From NCBI RefSeq assembly GCF_016863555.1, contig NZ_BOPC01000079.1, positions 1 through 33,867 on the forward strand: 33,867 bases of DNA, in the 5' to 3' direction. Position numbers and translations under genes: made by a program. Of the stretch, positions 6,986 through 15,635 are shown piece by piece. Source of the DNA: Micromonospora qiuiae (GTDB taxonomy: Bacteria > Actinomycetota > Actinomycetes > Mycobacteriales > Micromonosporaceae). Position 1 is the stretch's first letter, and every line of letters begins with the position of its first letter. Under the pieces are notes generated by a model, which was not told where the DNA came from, ran no database searches, and saw only the letters and a list, made by a program, of their open reading frames with translations.

Positions 6986-8389
6986 TCAGCCGTGTGCCTT
7001 GCCCCGGCCGCCGGGGCCGAGCTTCTTGCGCGGGCGTACCGAAATCTCGATCGGGGTGCCCTCGAAGCCGAACTCCTCGCGCAGCTTGCGCTCGACGAAG
7101 CGCTGGTAGCCGGCGTCCAGCGGCCCGGTGGTGAAAAGCACGAAGCGCGGCGGCGCCACGCCCGCCTGGGTGGCGAACAGGATGCGTGGCGCCCGTCCCC
7201 CGCGGACCGGGTGCGGAGTGGCCTGCACCAGGGCGGTGACCCACGCGTTGAGTTGCGCGGTGGGGACCCGCGTCTCCCAGCTGGCCAGCGCCCGGTCCAG
7301 GGCGGCGGCGAGCTTGTCCACGGCCCGGCCGGTCTTCGCCGACAGGTTCAGTCGGATCGCCCACGGGATCCGGCGCAGCTCCCGCTCGATCTCCTTGTCC
7401 AGGTAGTACCGGCGATCCGCGTCGACCAGGTCCCACTTGTTGAAGACGATCACCAATGCCCGGCCCGCCTCGGTGACCATGGACAGGATTCGCTGGTCCT
7501 GCTCGCTGATCGGCTCGCTGGCGTCGAGCAGCACCACCGCCACCTCGGCCGCCTCGATGGCCGAGGCGGTACGCAGGCTGGCGTAGTACTCGGTGCCGCT
7601 GGCCCTGCCCACCCGCTTACGCAGGCCGGCGGTGTCCACCAGGTGCCAGGTCTCGCCGCCGATGGAGACCAGGCTGTCCACCGGGTCGACGGTGGTGCCG
7701 GCGACCGCGTCGACCACCGCCCGTTCCTCGCCCGAAAAGCGGTTCAGCAGGCTGGACTTGCCGACGTTCGGCCGGCCCACCAGGGCCACCCGGCGCGGCC
7801 CGCGCGGACGGTACTCCGTCACCTTCGGCGCTTCGGGCAGCGCCGCCAGGATGGCGTCGAGCAGGTCGCCGGAGCCGCGACCGTGCAGTGCCGAGACCGG
7901 ATGCGGCTCGCCGAGGCCGAGCGACCAGAGGGAGGTGGCCTCGAGCTCGATGCTGGTGTTGTCGGCCTTGTTGGCCACCAGGATCACCGGCTTGGCGCTG
8001 CGGCGCAGCATCTTCACCGCCGCCTCGTCGACGTCGGTGGAGCCGACCGTCGCGTCGACCACGAACAAGACCACGTCGGCGGTGGCCACGGCCGCCTCGG
8101 CCTGCGCGGCGATCGCCGCCGCGCGGTCCCTGGCGTCCGGCTCCCAGCCGCCGGTGTCCACCACGGTGAACGCCCGGCCGGACCACTGCGCGTCGTACGG
8201 GATGCGGTCCCGGGTCACCCCGGGTACGTCCTCCACCACCGCCTGACGGCGGCCGATGATCCGGTTGACCAGCGTGGATTTGCCGACGTTGGGCCGGCCG
8301 ACCACGGCCACCACCGGCTGCGGGCCGGTCGGCTCCTCGGTGTCGAGGTCCGGCTCGCGAAGCTCCACCCAACCGTCGTCGTCGCTCAC
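6986..8389 (-). CDS. der: Ribosome biogenesis GTPase Der (EngA)
   Basis: A 467-residue protein with the two consecutive Era-like GTPase domains found only in Der. The first has GRPNVGKST at 31-39, DTGG at 78-81 and NKAD. The second has GRPNVGKSS, DTAG and NKWD. A C-terminal KH-like domain follows and ends in a basic tail (RPRKKLGPGGRGKAHG). Der assists assembly of the 50S ribosomal subunit in the cytoplasm. The start is GTG 8389, overlapping the cmk stop as GTGA, so the genes are translationally coupled. It is the last gene of the parA-scpA-scpB-pseudouridine synthase-cmk-der run and is followed by a hairpin. All motifs look intact. Confidence 0.97.
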   Translation of the reverse strand: MSDDDGWVELREPDLDTEEPTGPQPVVAVVGRPNVGKSTLVNRIIGRRQAVVEDVPGVTRDRIPYDAQWSGRAFTVVDTGGWEPDARDRAAAIAAQAEAAVATADVVLFVVDATVGSTDVDEAAVKMLRRSAKPVILVANKADNTSIELEATSLWSLGLGEPHPVSALHGRGSGDLLDAILAALPEAPKVTEYRPRGPRRVALVGRPNVGKSSLLNRFSGEERAVVDAVAGTTVDPVDSLVSIGGETWHLVDTAGLRKRVGRASGTEYYASLRTASAIEAAEVAVVLLDASEPISEQDQRILSMVTEAGRALVIVFNKWDLVDADRRYYLDKEIERELRRIPWAIRLNLSAKTGRAVDKLAAALDRALASWETRVPTAQLNAWVTALVQATPHPVRGGRAPRILFATQAGVAPPRFVLFTTGPLDAGYQRFVERKLREEFGFEGTPIEISVRPRKKLGPGGRGKAHG

Positions 8390-9066
8390 GCCACTCCCCG
8401 ATCGGCGAGCAGCTCACGCAGCCGCGCCACGACCTCGTCGATGCCCAGTTCGGTGGTGTCCAGTTCCACGGCGTCGGGTGCCTGAGCGAGCGGGTCGGCC
8501 TTGCGGGTCGAGTCCAGCCGGTCGCGGCGGGCCAGGTCCGCGGCGGTGGCTGCCACGTCGGAGGCGTCCTCGGCGCTGCGCCGCGCGGCGCGCGCCGCCG
8601 CGGAGGCGGTGAGGTAGACCTTCAGGTCGGCGTCGGGGGCCACCACGGAGCCGATGTCGCGGCCCTCGACCACGATCCGCCCCGCGTTGGTGATCATTTC
8701 CTGCTGGCGGGCGACCAGCAACGCGCGTACCGCCGGCACGGCCGCCACGGCGGAGACGGCGGCGGTCACCTCGGGCCCGCGGATCTCGGCTTCCACGCTC
8801 ACCCCGTCGGCGGTCACGCCGTAGCCCGCGGGGTCGGTGCCGATGCACAGGTCGACCTCGCCGGCCACCTTGGCCACCGCCTGGGCGTCGGTCAGGTCGA
8901 CGCCGGAGCGCAGCACCGCCCAGGTGATCGCCCGGTACATCGCGCCGGTGTCCAGGTACCGGGCCCCCAGGCTCGTGGCGAGCCGTCGGGAGACGGTGGA
9001 CTTACCCGAACCGGACGGCCCGTCCACAGCGACCACGCAGCGCTCGGCCGGTACGTTTTCCTCCAC
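8386..9066 (-). CDS. cmk: Cytidylate kinase
   Basis: A 226-residue protein that phosphorylates CMP and dCMP with ATP. The P-loop GPSGSGKST is at 16-24, followed by LGARYLDTGAMYRA, and later VVEGRDIGSVVAPDADLKVYLTA with RRDRLDSTRKADPL, all standard for Cmk. I chose GTG 9066 because the sequence GAGGAGG sits six to eight bases upstream; an in-frame GTG at 9093 would add nine residues and has no ribosome site. The stop overlaps the der start (8386-8389, GTGA). The 5' gap of about 150 bases to the pseudouridine synthase gene shows no other gene. Confidence 0.96.
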   Translation of the reverse strand: MEENVPAERCVVAVDGPSGSGKSTVSRRLATSLGARYLDTGAMYRAITWAVLRSGVDLTDAQAVAKVAGEVDLCIGTDPAGYGVTADGVSVEAEIRGPEVTAAVSAVAAVPAVRALLVARQQEMITNAGRIVVEGRDIGSVVAPDADLKVYLTASAAARAARRSAEDASDVAATAADLARRDRLDSTRKADPLAQAPDAVELDTTELGIDEVVARLRELLADRGVA

Positions 9067-9219
9067 CGTCGTCCTCCTCAGCCCGTACCTCACGATCCGC
9101 CCTCATCGGCGGACGCGAGCGGTTGCCCACATGTGTTCCATCATGCCCGGCGCCGCAGTCTCGCCGCCGCGCCGGACCGCCAGGGAGCCTACTCCTCAGC
9201 CGTACCCGCGACCGCGCGG

Positions 9220-9990
9220 TCAGTCACCCACAGCCTTGAACAGGGCGGCGACCTCCGCGTTGGTCAACCTCCGGGTGCGCCCGGCGCGCAGGTCACCCAG
9301 CCGGATCGGCCCGATGGAGGTACGCACCAGCCGGTTCACCGGGTGGCCGACCTCGGCCAGCAGCCGCCGTACGAGGTGTTTGCGCCCTTCGTGCAGCGTC
9401 AGCTCCACCTGGGCGATACGCCCCAGAGTATCCACCACCCGGAACGCGTCGACGGTCACGGGGCCGTCCTCCAGCTCCACCCCGGCGGCCAGCCGCTTGC
9501 TGAGGTTGCGCGGGATCGGCCCGGCCACCTCGCACAGGTACGTCTTCGGCACTCCGTAGGAGGGGTGCATCAGCCGGTGCGCCAGGTTGCCGTCGTTGGT
9601 GAGCAGCAGCAGGCCCTCGCTGTCCGCGTCGAGCCGTCCGACGTGGTAGACCCGCTGTTCGACCCGGCTGCCGAGGAAGTCGGCCAGCGCGGTGCGGCCC
9701 TTCTCGTCGGCCATCGTGGAGACCACCCCACGCGGCTTGTTCATCGCCAGGTACACCAGCCGGGTGTCGGCCTGCAGCCGCTCGCCGTCGACGTGGATGA
9801 CCGCCGTGGTCGGGTCGACCTTGTCGCCGAGCTGCGCGACCCGCCCGTTGACCGTCACCCGCCGCCGGAAGATCAGATCTTCGCAGGCGCGCCGGGAGCC
9901 GACACCGGCGGCGGCGAGCACCTTCTGCAGGCGTTCGGGGCCGGTGTAGACGGGCGCGTTCGGGGAGGGGGTGCGGTTATCGCGTGGCAT
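9220..9990 (-). CDS. rRNA pseudouridine synthase, RsuA/RluB family
   Basis: A 256-residue protein. An S4 RNA-binding domain is at about 18-65 (ERLQKVLAAAGVGSRRACEDLIFRRRV). The catalytic domain carries the family motif GRLDADSEGLLLLTNDG with nucleophile Asp121, and later HEGRKHLVRRLLAEVGHPV. Such enzymes isomerise a uridine in 23S (RluB) or 16S (RsuA) rRNA; the exact site cannot be told from sequence alone, so I give no symbol. The start ATG 9990 lies inside the end of scpB (14-base overlap), with GAAGAG upstream as ribosome site, so it is coupled to scpB. The same gene follows scpB in mycobacteria. Confidence 0.93.
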   Translation of the reverse strand: MPRDNRTPSPNAPVYTGPERLQKVLAAAGVGSRRACEDLIFRRRVTVNGRVAQLGDKVDPTTAVIHVDGERLQADTRLVYLAMNKPRGVVSTMADEKGRTALADFLGSRVEQRVYHVGRLDADSEGLLLLTNDGNLAHRLMHPSYGVPKTYLCEVAGPIPRNLSKRLAAGVELEDGPVTVDAFRVVDTLGRIAQVELTLHEGRKHLVRRLLAEVGHPVNRLVRTSIGPIRLGDLRAGRTRRLTNAEVAALFKAVGD

Positions 9991-10849
9991 CGGCGAACTC
10001 TTCTACGTCGTCGGGAAGGAACGGGGCCAGTGGCGGCAGGTCGTCGAGGCTGTTCAGGCCGAGCTTCTCCAGGAACATGACGGTCGTGCGGTACAGGTAG
10101 GCACCGCTGTCGGCCTCGGTGCCGCATTCCTCGACCAGGCCACGGGAGACCAGGGTACGGATGACCCCGTCGCAGTTGACACCCCGGATGGCGGAGATCC
10201 GCGACCGGGTCACCGGCTGCTTGTAGGCCACCACCGCCAGGGTCTCCAGCGCTGCCTGGGTGAGTCGGACCGACTGCCCGTCCAGCACGAACCGTTCGAC
10301 GTAGCTGGCGTATTCCGGCCGGGTGTACAGGCGCCAGCCGCCGGCCGCACGGCGCAGCTCGAAGCCGTGTCCAGCGGCGGTGTAGCCGGCCGCGATCTCG
10401 TCGAGCATCGGGCCGACCCGTTCGGCGGGCTGTTCGAGCACCTGGGCCAGGGTCAACTCACTGACCGGCTCGTCCACCACCAGCAGGATCGCCTCCAGTG
10501 CGCCGCGCAGCTCCGCGTCGTCGAGCACCGGCGCCGGCGGCGGCGCCGGGCGCCCCCGCCCCGTTCGCTCCTTGCGCGCCGGGCTCTCGACGGCGCCCGC
10601 CTGCACCGCCTCGAACTGCCCTGCGCCCACCTCGGCGGTCTGTGCCCCCGCTGCCACCGCGCCCTCCTGCGGATCGGCAGCCTGGGCTTCGGCCGCCTCG
10701 GAGCTCGTGGTCTCAGTGCGCCCGTGGGAGGGCACCTTCGCACCAGGATCTGCGGCGTCGGCTTCGGTGGGCGGGGCGGGACGCTGCCACGGGGGGATCC
10801 AGGCGGCGGCCTGGTCGGCCAGGGATCCCGGGCGTTCCTCGTTGCTCAT
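9977..10849 (-). CDS. scpB: Segregation and condensation protein B
   Basis: A 290-residue protein. The last 180 or so residues are the ScpB core of two winged-helix domains: LRGALEAILLVVDEPVS, GFELRRAAGGWRLYTR, LETLAVVAYKQPVTRSRISAIRGVN and GLVEECG. The first 110 residues are a low-complexity Ala/Glu/Pro extension (intrinsically disordered, common in actinobacterial versions). ScpB binds the kleisin ScpA and SMC to form the bacterial condensin that organises newly replicated origins. Start ATG 10849 overlaps the scpA stop as ATGA, implying matched synthesis of partner subunits. Confidence 0.95.
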   Translation of the reverse strand: MSNEERPGSLADQAAAWIPPWQRPAPPTEADAADPGAKVPSHGRTETTSSEAAEAQAADPQEGAVAAGAQTAEVGAGQFEAVQAGAVESPARKERTGRGRPAPPPAPVLDDAELRGALEAILLVVDEPVSELTLAQVLEQPAERVGPMLDEIAAGYTAAGHGFELRRAAGGWRLYTRPEYASYVERFVLDGQSVRLTQAALETLAVVAYKQPVTRSRISAIRGVNCDGVIRTLVSRGLVEECGTEADSGAYLYRTTVMFLEKLGLNSLDDLPPLAPFLPDDVEEFADATR

Positions 10850-11931
10850 CCGGCTCGTTCCTCCGTCGTCGCGTCACCGCTCGCCGCCGGCTCGGTGCCC
10901 GGAGCCGGCGCACCGTCCGGGCTCGGCTCGGCGGGGGCGCCAGCGTACTCGTCGATGGTCAGGGCCGGGCCACCGTCGGCGGGACCGGTCCAGCGTACGG
11001 TCAACTCCTCCAACGCCTGCTCCTGGACGAAGGCCACCACCCCCTGCCGGTACAGCTCCAGCAGGGCGAGGAAGCGGGCCACCACCTCCAGGGTGGCCTC
11101 GCAGTCGGCACAGAGCAGCGAGAAGGTGGCGGTGCCGGCGCGGCGTAGCCGTTCGGCGATGATCCCCGCGTGTTCCCGGACGCTGACCCGGACCATGTGC
11201 ACGTGGGCGATGGAGACCTCGGGCACCGGTTTCGGGGTCATCGCCCTGACCGCCAGCTTGAGCAGCCGCTGCGGGCCGATGCCGAGCACGAGGTCCGGCA
11301 GCGCCTCGGCGTAGCGGGGCTCCAGGGTGACCGCCCGCGGGTAGCGGCGGCCCCCGACTTCCTCCAGCGCGGCGATGTGCGCCGCCGCCTCCTTGTACGC
11401 CTTGTACTGCAACAGCCGGGCGAAGAGCAGGTCCCGCGCCTCCAGCAGGGCGAGGTCATCCTCGTTCTCCACCTCGGCGGCGGGCAGCAGCCGGGCCGCC
11501 TTCAGGTCGAGCAGGGTGGCGGCGATCAGCAGGAACTCGCTGGCCTCGTCGAGGTCCCAGGCGTCGCCCATCGCCCGGATGTAGGCGATGAACTCGTCGG
11601 TCACCTGGTGCAGGGCGACTTCGGTGACGTCGAGCTTGTGTTTGCCGATCAGTTGCAGCAACAGGTCGAACGGGCCGGTGAAGTTGGCCAGTCGCACCGT
11701 GAACCCGCCGCCGTCCGCCGACTCCGCACTGTCCGCCGACTCCGCGTCGTCCGTCGCCGCCGCGTCGCCTTCGACGGCCGCGCTCGCCTGGGCCGCCACC
11801 CCCACGTCCGCCCCGACGGCTTCGGCCGCCATACCGGCGGCGGCAGCCACCGGGGGCGGGTCACCCGCCGCAGCGGGCGGATCGAGAGGCGGCGCGCTCA
11901 CGCCGACGACCGTAGTCCACGGCCTGACCAC
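10846..11931 (-). CDS. scpA: Segregation and condensation protein A (kleisin)
   Basis: A 361-residue kleisin subunit of the SMC-ScpAB condensin. The N-terminal SMC-neck-binding domain begins near residue 76 (FTVRLANFTGPFDLLLQLIGKHKLDVTEVAL) and includes EFLLIAATLLDLKAARLLP. The C-terminal winged helix (FLALLELYRQGVVAFVQEQALEELTVRW) binds the SMC head. Disordered Ala/Glu/Asp-rich tails flank both ends, with a short SAD/SAE repeat before the core. GTG 11931 lies 14 bases after the parA stop. The in-frame GTG at 11901 (giving VSAPPLDPP) is an equally possible start, as neither has a clear ribosome site. It overlaps scpB by four bases. Confidence 0.94.
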   Translation of the reverse strand: MVRPWTTVVGVSAPPLDPPAAAGDPPPVAAAAGMAAEAVGADVGVAAQASAAVEGDAAATDDAESADSAESADGGGFTVRLANFTGPFDLLLQLIGKHKLDVTEVALHQVTDEFIAYIRAMGDAWDLDEASEFLLIAATLLDLKAARLLPAAEVENEDDLALLEARDLLFARLLQYKAYKEAAAHIAALEEVGGRRYPRAVTLEPRYAEALPDLVLGIGPQRLLKLAVRAMTPKPVPEVSIAHVHMVRVSVREHAGIIAERLRRAGTATFSLLCADCEATLEVVARFLALLELYRQGVVAFVQEQALEELTVRWTGPADGGPALTIDEYAGAPAEPSPDGAPAPGTEPAASGDATTEERAG

Positions 11932-11945
11932 CAGGGGTTACCGGC

Positions 11946-12869
11946 CTACCGCTCCGACTGCGCGGCGATCACCTCGCGCGCCAACTGACGGTAGTTGCGG
12001 GCGCCGGAGGACGCCGGGTCGAGGGTGGTGATCGGGGAGCCGGCGACGGTGGACTCGGGGAACTTCACCGTCTTGGTGATCACCGTCTGGTAGACCTTGT
12101 CGCCGAAGGCCTCCACCACCCGCTGGAGCACCTGCCGACAGTGGGTGGTGCGACTGTCGTACATGGTGGCGAGGATGCCCTCGAGCTCCAGGTCGAAGTT
12201 GAGCCGCTCGCGCACCTTGTCGATGGTGTCCAACAGCAGGGCCACACCACGCAGGCTGAAGAACTCGCACTCCAGGGGAATGAGCACGCCGTGCGCCACG
12301 GTCAACGCGTTGATCGCCAGCAGGCCGAGCGACGGCTGACAGTCGATCAGGACGTAGTCGTACTCCTTGCGGATGCTCTTGAGCACCCGGGCCAGGGCCA
12401 TCTCCCGGGCCACTTCGTTGACCAGCTGTATCTCGGCGGCGGAGAGGTCGATGTTGGCCGGCAGCAGATGCAGCCCGGCGACGTCGGTCTTGATCAGCAC
12501 GTCGTCGGCGGTGACGTCGTCCTGCATCAGCAGGTTGTATACCGACAGGTCCAAATTGTGCGGGTTGACTCCCAGCCCGACCGAGAGCGCGCCCTGTGGG
12601 TCGAAATCGACCAGCAGCACCTTGCGGCCGTACTCGGCCAGCGCAGCACCGAGATTGATGGTCGTGGTGGTCTTGCCGACTCCGCCTTTCTGGTTGGCCA
12701 TCGCGATGATCCGCGCCGGGCCATGCCGGTCGGTCGGCATCGGCTCGGGAATCGGCTTGCGCGTCGTGTAGGCCGCCGGATCGGCCGGACCGAGATCGGC
12801 GCTGAGGGAATTCTGCTGCTCACGGAGCTCCGACGTCCAGGTCTCGGCACGGTCACCGTTGCCCGCCAT
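11946..12869 (-). CDS. ParA/Soj-type ATPase
   Basis: A 307-residue ParA-family ATPase. About 50 residues of variable N-terminus precede the deviant Walker A KGGVGKTTT (61-69), then LLVDFDPQGALSVGLG and a Walker B-like YVLIDCQPSLGLLAINAL. Length and motifs fit a chromosomal ParA that dimerises on ATP and binds DNA. No parB lies next to it. Instead it heads the scpA-scpB run, as does Rv1708 in M. tuberculosis, so it is probably the second, orphan ParA of actinobacteria with a role linked to condensin, rather than the origin-proximal ParA. Start ATG 12869, with GAGGAC just upstream. The 279 bases between it and xerD show no gene and probably hold its promoter. Confidence 0.92.
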   Translation of the reverse strand: MAGNGDRAETWTSELREQQNSLSADLGPADPAAYTTRKPIPEPMPTDRHGPARIIAMANQKGGVGKTTTTINLGAALAEYGRKVLLVDFDPQGALSVGLGVNPHNLDLSVYNLLMQDDVTADDVLIKTDVAGLHLLPANIDLSAAEIQLVNEVAREMALARVLKSIRKEYDYVLIDCQPSLGLLAINALTVAHGVLIPLECEFFSLRGVALLLDTIDKVRERLNFDLELEGILATMYDSRTTHCRQVLQRVVEAFGDKVYQTVITKTVKFPESTVAGSPITTLDPASSGARNYRQLAREVIAAQSER

Positions 12870-13148
12870 GTCCTCGTAGCCCCCTCCCGACGACCATCCG
12901 GCGTCGGAGCCGCCCGACGTCCTTGCGGCGCCGCTGCAGCACCCCGGTCAACTCACCGCGAGGCCGCGCCGATGCCGACTGTACGCCACCGACCAGCAGG
13001 CCGTTCGGCACCCGCTCGGCGTGTCGGCCAGCGGCATCGGCCAGGTCCGGCCCGCCCCGGCGACCGTGCGGCCAAGGCGCGCCGCTGCGTCCCGGGCCGC
13101 CGTCGAGATTAACGGACGACTCGATCCAGCCACACCGGACGGCCCCGC

Positions 13149-14078
13149 TCAGTGGCGGGCGCGTGGGTGCGCGGTGGCGTAGACCTCGCGCAGCCGGTCG
13201 ACGGTGACCAACGTGTAGACCTGCGTGGTGGTGACCGAGGCGTGCCCGAGCAACTCCTGCACCACCCGGACGTCCGCGCCGCCGTCGAGCAGATGCGTGG
13301 CGTACGAGTGACGCAACGTGTGCGGTGACACGGCGTGCGGCCCGTCGACGGGCAGGCCGGCGCGCTGCGCCGCCCGACGCAGGATGCTCCAGGCGCCCTG
13401 CCGGGTCAGCCCGCCACCACGGGCGTTGAGGAACAGCGCCGGGGTGCCCCGACCAGCGGCGGCCAGCCCAGGCCGGGCGCGTACCAGGTACGCGGTCAGC
13501 GCCCGCAGTGCGTACCCGCCGATCGGCACCAGGCGGCTGCGTCCGCCCTTGCCGCGCAACCGCACCACCGTGTCGTCGACGTCCAGGTCGTCCACCGCGG
13601 CGCCAACCGCCTCGGAGATGCGCGCCCCGGTGCCGTACAGGAACTCCAGCAGCGCCCGGTCGCGCAGCGCCAGCGGCGCGTCCTCCCCGGCGGCCTGCAC
13701 CGCTGCGGCGGTCTCCAGCAGCCGGACCACCTCGTCGACCGGCAGCGCCCGAGGCAGCCGGCGCGGCGGGACCGGCGGTCGCACGTCGCGGCTCGGATCG
13801 GCGCCGGCCAGGCCCTCCCGGAGCGCGAAACGGTGCAGGCCACGCACGGCGCTGGCCGCCCGGGCCGCGGAGGAGGCCGCCAGCGGCGGATGGCCGTCGT
13901 CGCCGACACGCAACCGGGCCAGGTGGCCCTCGACCTCGCCGGTCGAGACCGCCGCCAGGTCGGTCACCCCGGCGGCGGCCAGCGAGGCGAGGTAGCGGTC
14001 CAGGTCCCGGCGGTACGACGCCAGCGTGTTCGCGGCCAGTCCACGTTCGACGGTGAGGTGGTCCAGGTAGCCGCGCAC
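13149..14078 (-). CDS. xerD: Site-specific tyrosine recombinase XerD
   Basis: A 309-residue recombinase. The N-terminal core-binding domain (YLDHLTVERGLAANTLASYRRDLDRYL) is followed by a catalytic domain with R153 (GTGARISE), K177 (LRGKGGRSR), H253/R256 (SPHTLRHSYATHLL), H279 (LLGHASVTTT) and nucleophile Y288 (QVYTLV): a complete set. XerD, with XerC, resolves chromosome dimers at dif during division. It sits between ald and parA as in relatives and is clearly different from the integrase at 3145-4104. The start GTG 14078 has no good ribosome site. The frame stays open upstream (PAPALRRAVRGYL is in frame), so a non-standard or CTG start up to 20 residues earlier is possible. Confidence 0.93.
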   Translation of the reverse strand: MRGYLDHLTVERGLAANTLASYRRDLDRYLASLAAAGVTDLAAVSTGEVEGHLARLRVGDDGHPPLAASSAARAASAVRGLHRFALREGLAGADPSRDVRPPVPPRRLPRALPVDEVVRLLETAAAVQAAGEDAPLALRDRALLEFLYGTGARISEAVGAAVDDLDVDDTVVRLRGKGGRSRLVPIGGYALRALTAYLVRARPGLAAAGRGTPALFLNARGGGLTRQGAWSILRRAAQRAGLPVDGPHAVSPHTLRHSYATHLLDGGADVRVVQELLGHASVTTTQVYTLVTVDRLREVYATAHPRARH

Positions 14079-14090
14079 GGCACGGCGCAG

Positions 14091-14121
14091 GGCCGGCGCG
14101 GGCTGCTGGCCCGCGCCGGCC
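14091..14121 (-). terminator. 12-bp perfect hairpin between ald and xerD
   Basis: GGCCGGCGCGGG (14091-14102) and CCCGCGCCGGCC (14110-14121) are perfect inverted copies with a seven-base loop, 32 bases past the ald stop. It probably ends or attenuates ald transcripts; there is no U-tract. Confidence 0.45.
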
Positions 14122-14152
14122 CCCTCCGCTGCGCCGGTCGGCGCCCGGCCGG

Positions 14153-15268
14153 TCAGGCCAGCACCTCGGCCAGTGGCAGGGTGGGCAGGTCGTGCGCCTC
14201 GGCGACCGGGCCGTAGACGACGTGTCCGTCGTGGGTGTTCAAACCCAGCGCCAGCGCCGGGTCGCGGCGCGACGCCTCACGCCAGCCGTGGTTGGCCAGT
14301 TCCAGGGCGTACGGCAGGGTGACGTTGGTCAGGGCGTAGGTGCTGGTGTTCGGCACCGCGCCCGGCATGTTCGTCACGCAGTAAAAAATCGAGTCGTGCA
14401 CCCGGTAGACCGGGTCGGCGTGCGTGGTGGGCCGGGAGTCCTCGAAGCAGCCACCCTGGTCGATGGCGATGTCGACGAGCACGCTGCCGGGCTTCATCCG
14501 GGAGACCAACTCGTTGGAGATCAGCTTCGGGGCCTTCGCGCCGGGCACCAGCACCGCACCGATGACCAGGTCCGCGTCCAACACCGCCCGCTCGATCTCG
14601 TACGCGTTGGAGGCGATCGTCTGCAGGTGGCCCCGGTAGATCGCGTCGGCCTGCCGCAGCCGGGCGATGTTCTTGTCCAGCAGCAGCACCTCGGACTGCA
14701 GACCCAGCGCGATGGCGGCGGCATTCATGCCGGAGACACCGGCGCCGATGACGACGGTCTTGGCCGCGTACACGCCCGAGACGCCGCCGGGCAGCACGCC
14801 CCGGCCACCGCCGGTGCGCATCAGGTAGAAGGCACCGACCTGCGGCGCGAGCCGACCGGCCACCTCGGACATCGGGGCGAGCAGCGGCAGCGACCGGTCG
14901 GGCAGTTCGACCGTCTCGTACGCGATGCCGGTGACTTTGCGGTCGAGCAGCGCCTGGGTGCAGTCCCGGGACGCGGCCAGGTGCAGATAGGCGAAGAGCA
15001 CCTGCCCCGCGCGCATTCGGTGGCGCTCCCCGACGACCGGTTCCTTGACCTTGAGCACCAGTTCCGCGGCGTCCCACACCTCGTCGGCGCTGTCCAGGAT
15101 CTTGGCGCCGGCCGCGACGAACTCCTCGTCGGTGATGCTCGACCCGATTCCGGCGCCGGCCTCGATGAGGACCTGGTGGCCGCTGCGGGTGAACTCGTTG
15201 ACGCCCGCGGGTGTGATCGCCACCCGGTACTCGTGGTTCGTGACCTCACGTGGGATGCCGACCTTCAC
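14153..15268 (-). CDS. ald: Alanine dehydrogenase
   Basis: A 371-residue enzyme catalysing L-alanine + NAD+ + H2O to pyruvate + NH4+ + NADH. The key residues sit at the family's usual positions: R15 (NHEYRVAITP) and K75 (VLKVKEPVVG) for pyruvate binding, and H96 (LFAYLHLAAS) as catalytic acid/base. The NAD fold has VIGAGVSGMNAA, and the DQGG motif follows in IAIDQGGCFEDSRPTTH. Ald supplies nitrogen or NADH balance under low oxygen or amino-acid growth. Start GTG 15268, with GAGG 11 bases upstream. Its promoter region contains an alternating array of GTGCC half-sites, as expected for an Lrp/AsnC-type regulator (AldR in mycobacteria); no such regulator gene is in the window. Confidence 0.96.
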   Translation of the reverse strand: MKVGIPREVTNHEYRVAITPAGVNEFTRSGHQVLIEAGAGIGSSITDEEFVAAGAKILDSADEVWDAAELVLKVKEPVVGERHRMRAGQVLFAYLHLAASRDCTQALLDRKVTGIAYETVELPDRSLPLLAPMSEVAGRLAPQVGAFYLMRTGGGRGVLPGGVSGVYAAKTVVIGAGVSGMNAAAIALGLQSEVLLLDKNIARLRQADAIYRGHLQTIASNAYEIERAVLDADLVIGAVLVPGAKAPKLISNELVSRMKPGSVLVDIAIDQGGCFEDSRPTTHADPVYRVHDSIFYCVTNMPGAVPNTSTYALTNVTLPYALELANHGWREASRRDPALALGLNTHDGHVVYGPVAEAHDLPTLPLAEVLA

Positions 15269-15311
15269 GATGACGCCGCCTCAACCGTCAGGACAGTGTT
15301 CGACCATCATC

Positions 15312-15335
15312 GTGCCACTTTGGCACACCGGTGCC
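15312..15335. promoter_or_regulatory. GTGCC half-site array upstream of ald
   Basis: GTGCCA (15312-15317), TGGCAC (15321-15326) and GTGCC (15331-15335) alternate in orientation with 3- and 4-base spacers, forming two overlapping palindromes in the gap between the divergent ald and TM2 genes. It is a probable operator for an oligomeric regulator such as an Lrp/AsnC protein. Confidence 0.5.
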
Positions 15336-15356
15336 GACAGCGGCGTAGTGGATCAT

Positions 15357-15362
15357 TATTGT
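15357..15362 (+). promoter_or_regulatory. -10 box of the TM2 gene (leaderless start)
   Basis: TATTGT ends eight bases before ATG 15371 and no Shine-Dalgarno sequence exists, so transcription probably begins at or next to the start codon. No good -35 box is seen. Confidence 0.4.
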
Positions 15363-15370
15363 GACGCCTC

Positions 15371-15625
15371 ATGACCACTCCTCCTATGCAGCCCGGGTAC
15401 TCCCAGGGCGTTTCCGACAAGAGCAAGATCGTCGCGGGCATCCTGCAGATTCTGCTGCCCTTCGGCGTCGGCCGTTTCTACATGGGTGACACCAAGACCG
15501 GTGTCATCCAGCTGATCGTCACCCTGGTCACCTGTGGCTTCGGCGGCATCTGGGGCGTCATCGACGGCATCCTGATCCTGGTCAAGGGTGGTGTCGACGG
15601 GCAGGGGCGTCCGCTGCGCGATTGA
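15371..15625 (+). CDS. TM2-domain membrane protein
   Basis: A small 84-residue protein. A short Pro/Gln head is followed by a TM2 domain: KSKIVAGILQILLPFGVGRFYMGDTKTG, then VIQLIVTLVTCGFGGIWGVIDGILIL. The two membrane helices flank a G(R/A)FYxG-type signature, as the domain defines. Its molecular job is unknown; such proteins are small inner-membrane components. It is the only plus-strand gene between 6.8 and 31.3 kb, divergent from ald and convergent with the NUDIX gene, with a strong shared terminator downstream. The start appears leaderless. Confidence 0.9.
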   Translation: MTTPPMQPGYSQGVSDKSKIVAGILQILLPFGVGRFYMGDTKTGVIQLIVTLVTCGFGGIWGVIDGILILVKGGVDGQGRPLRD

Positions 15626-15635
15626 CGACCCCGAT

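Noticed and set aside
12870..13148. Small gene or RNA between xerD and parA
   Set aside because: Frames are short, rich in Arg/Pro and without ribosome sites; no stable RNA-like fold with a terminator was found.
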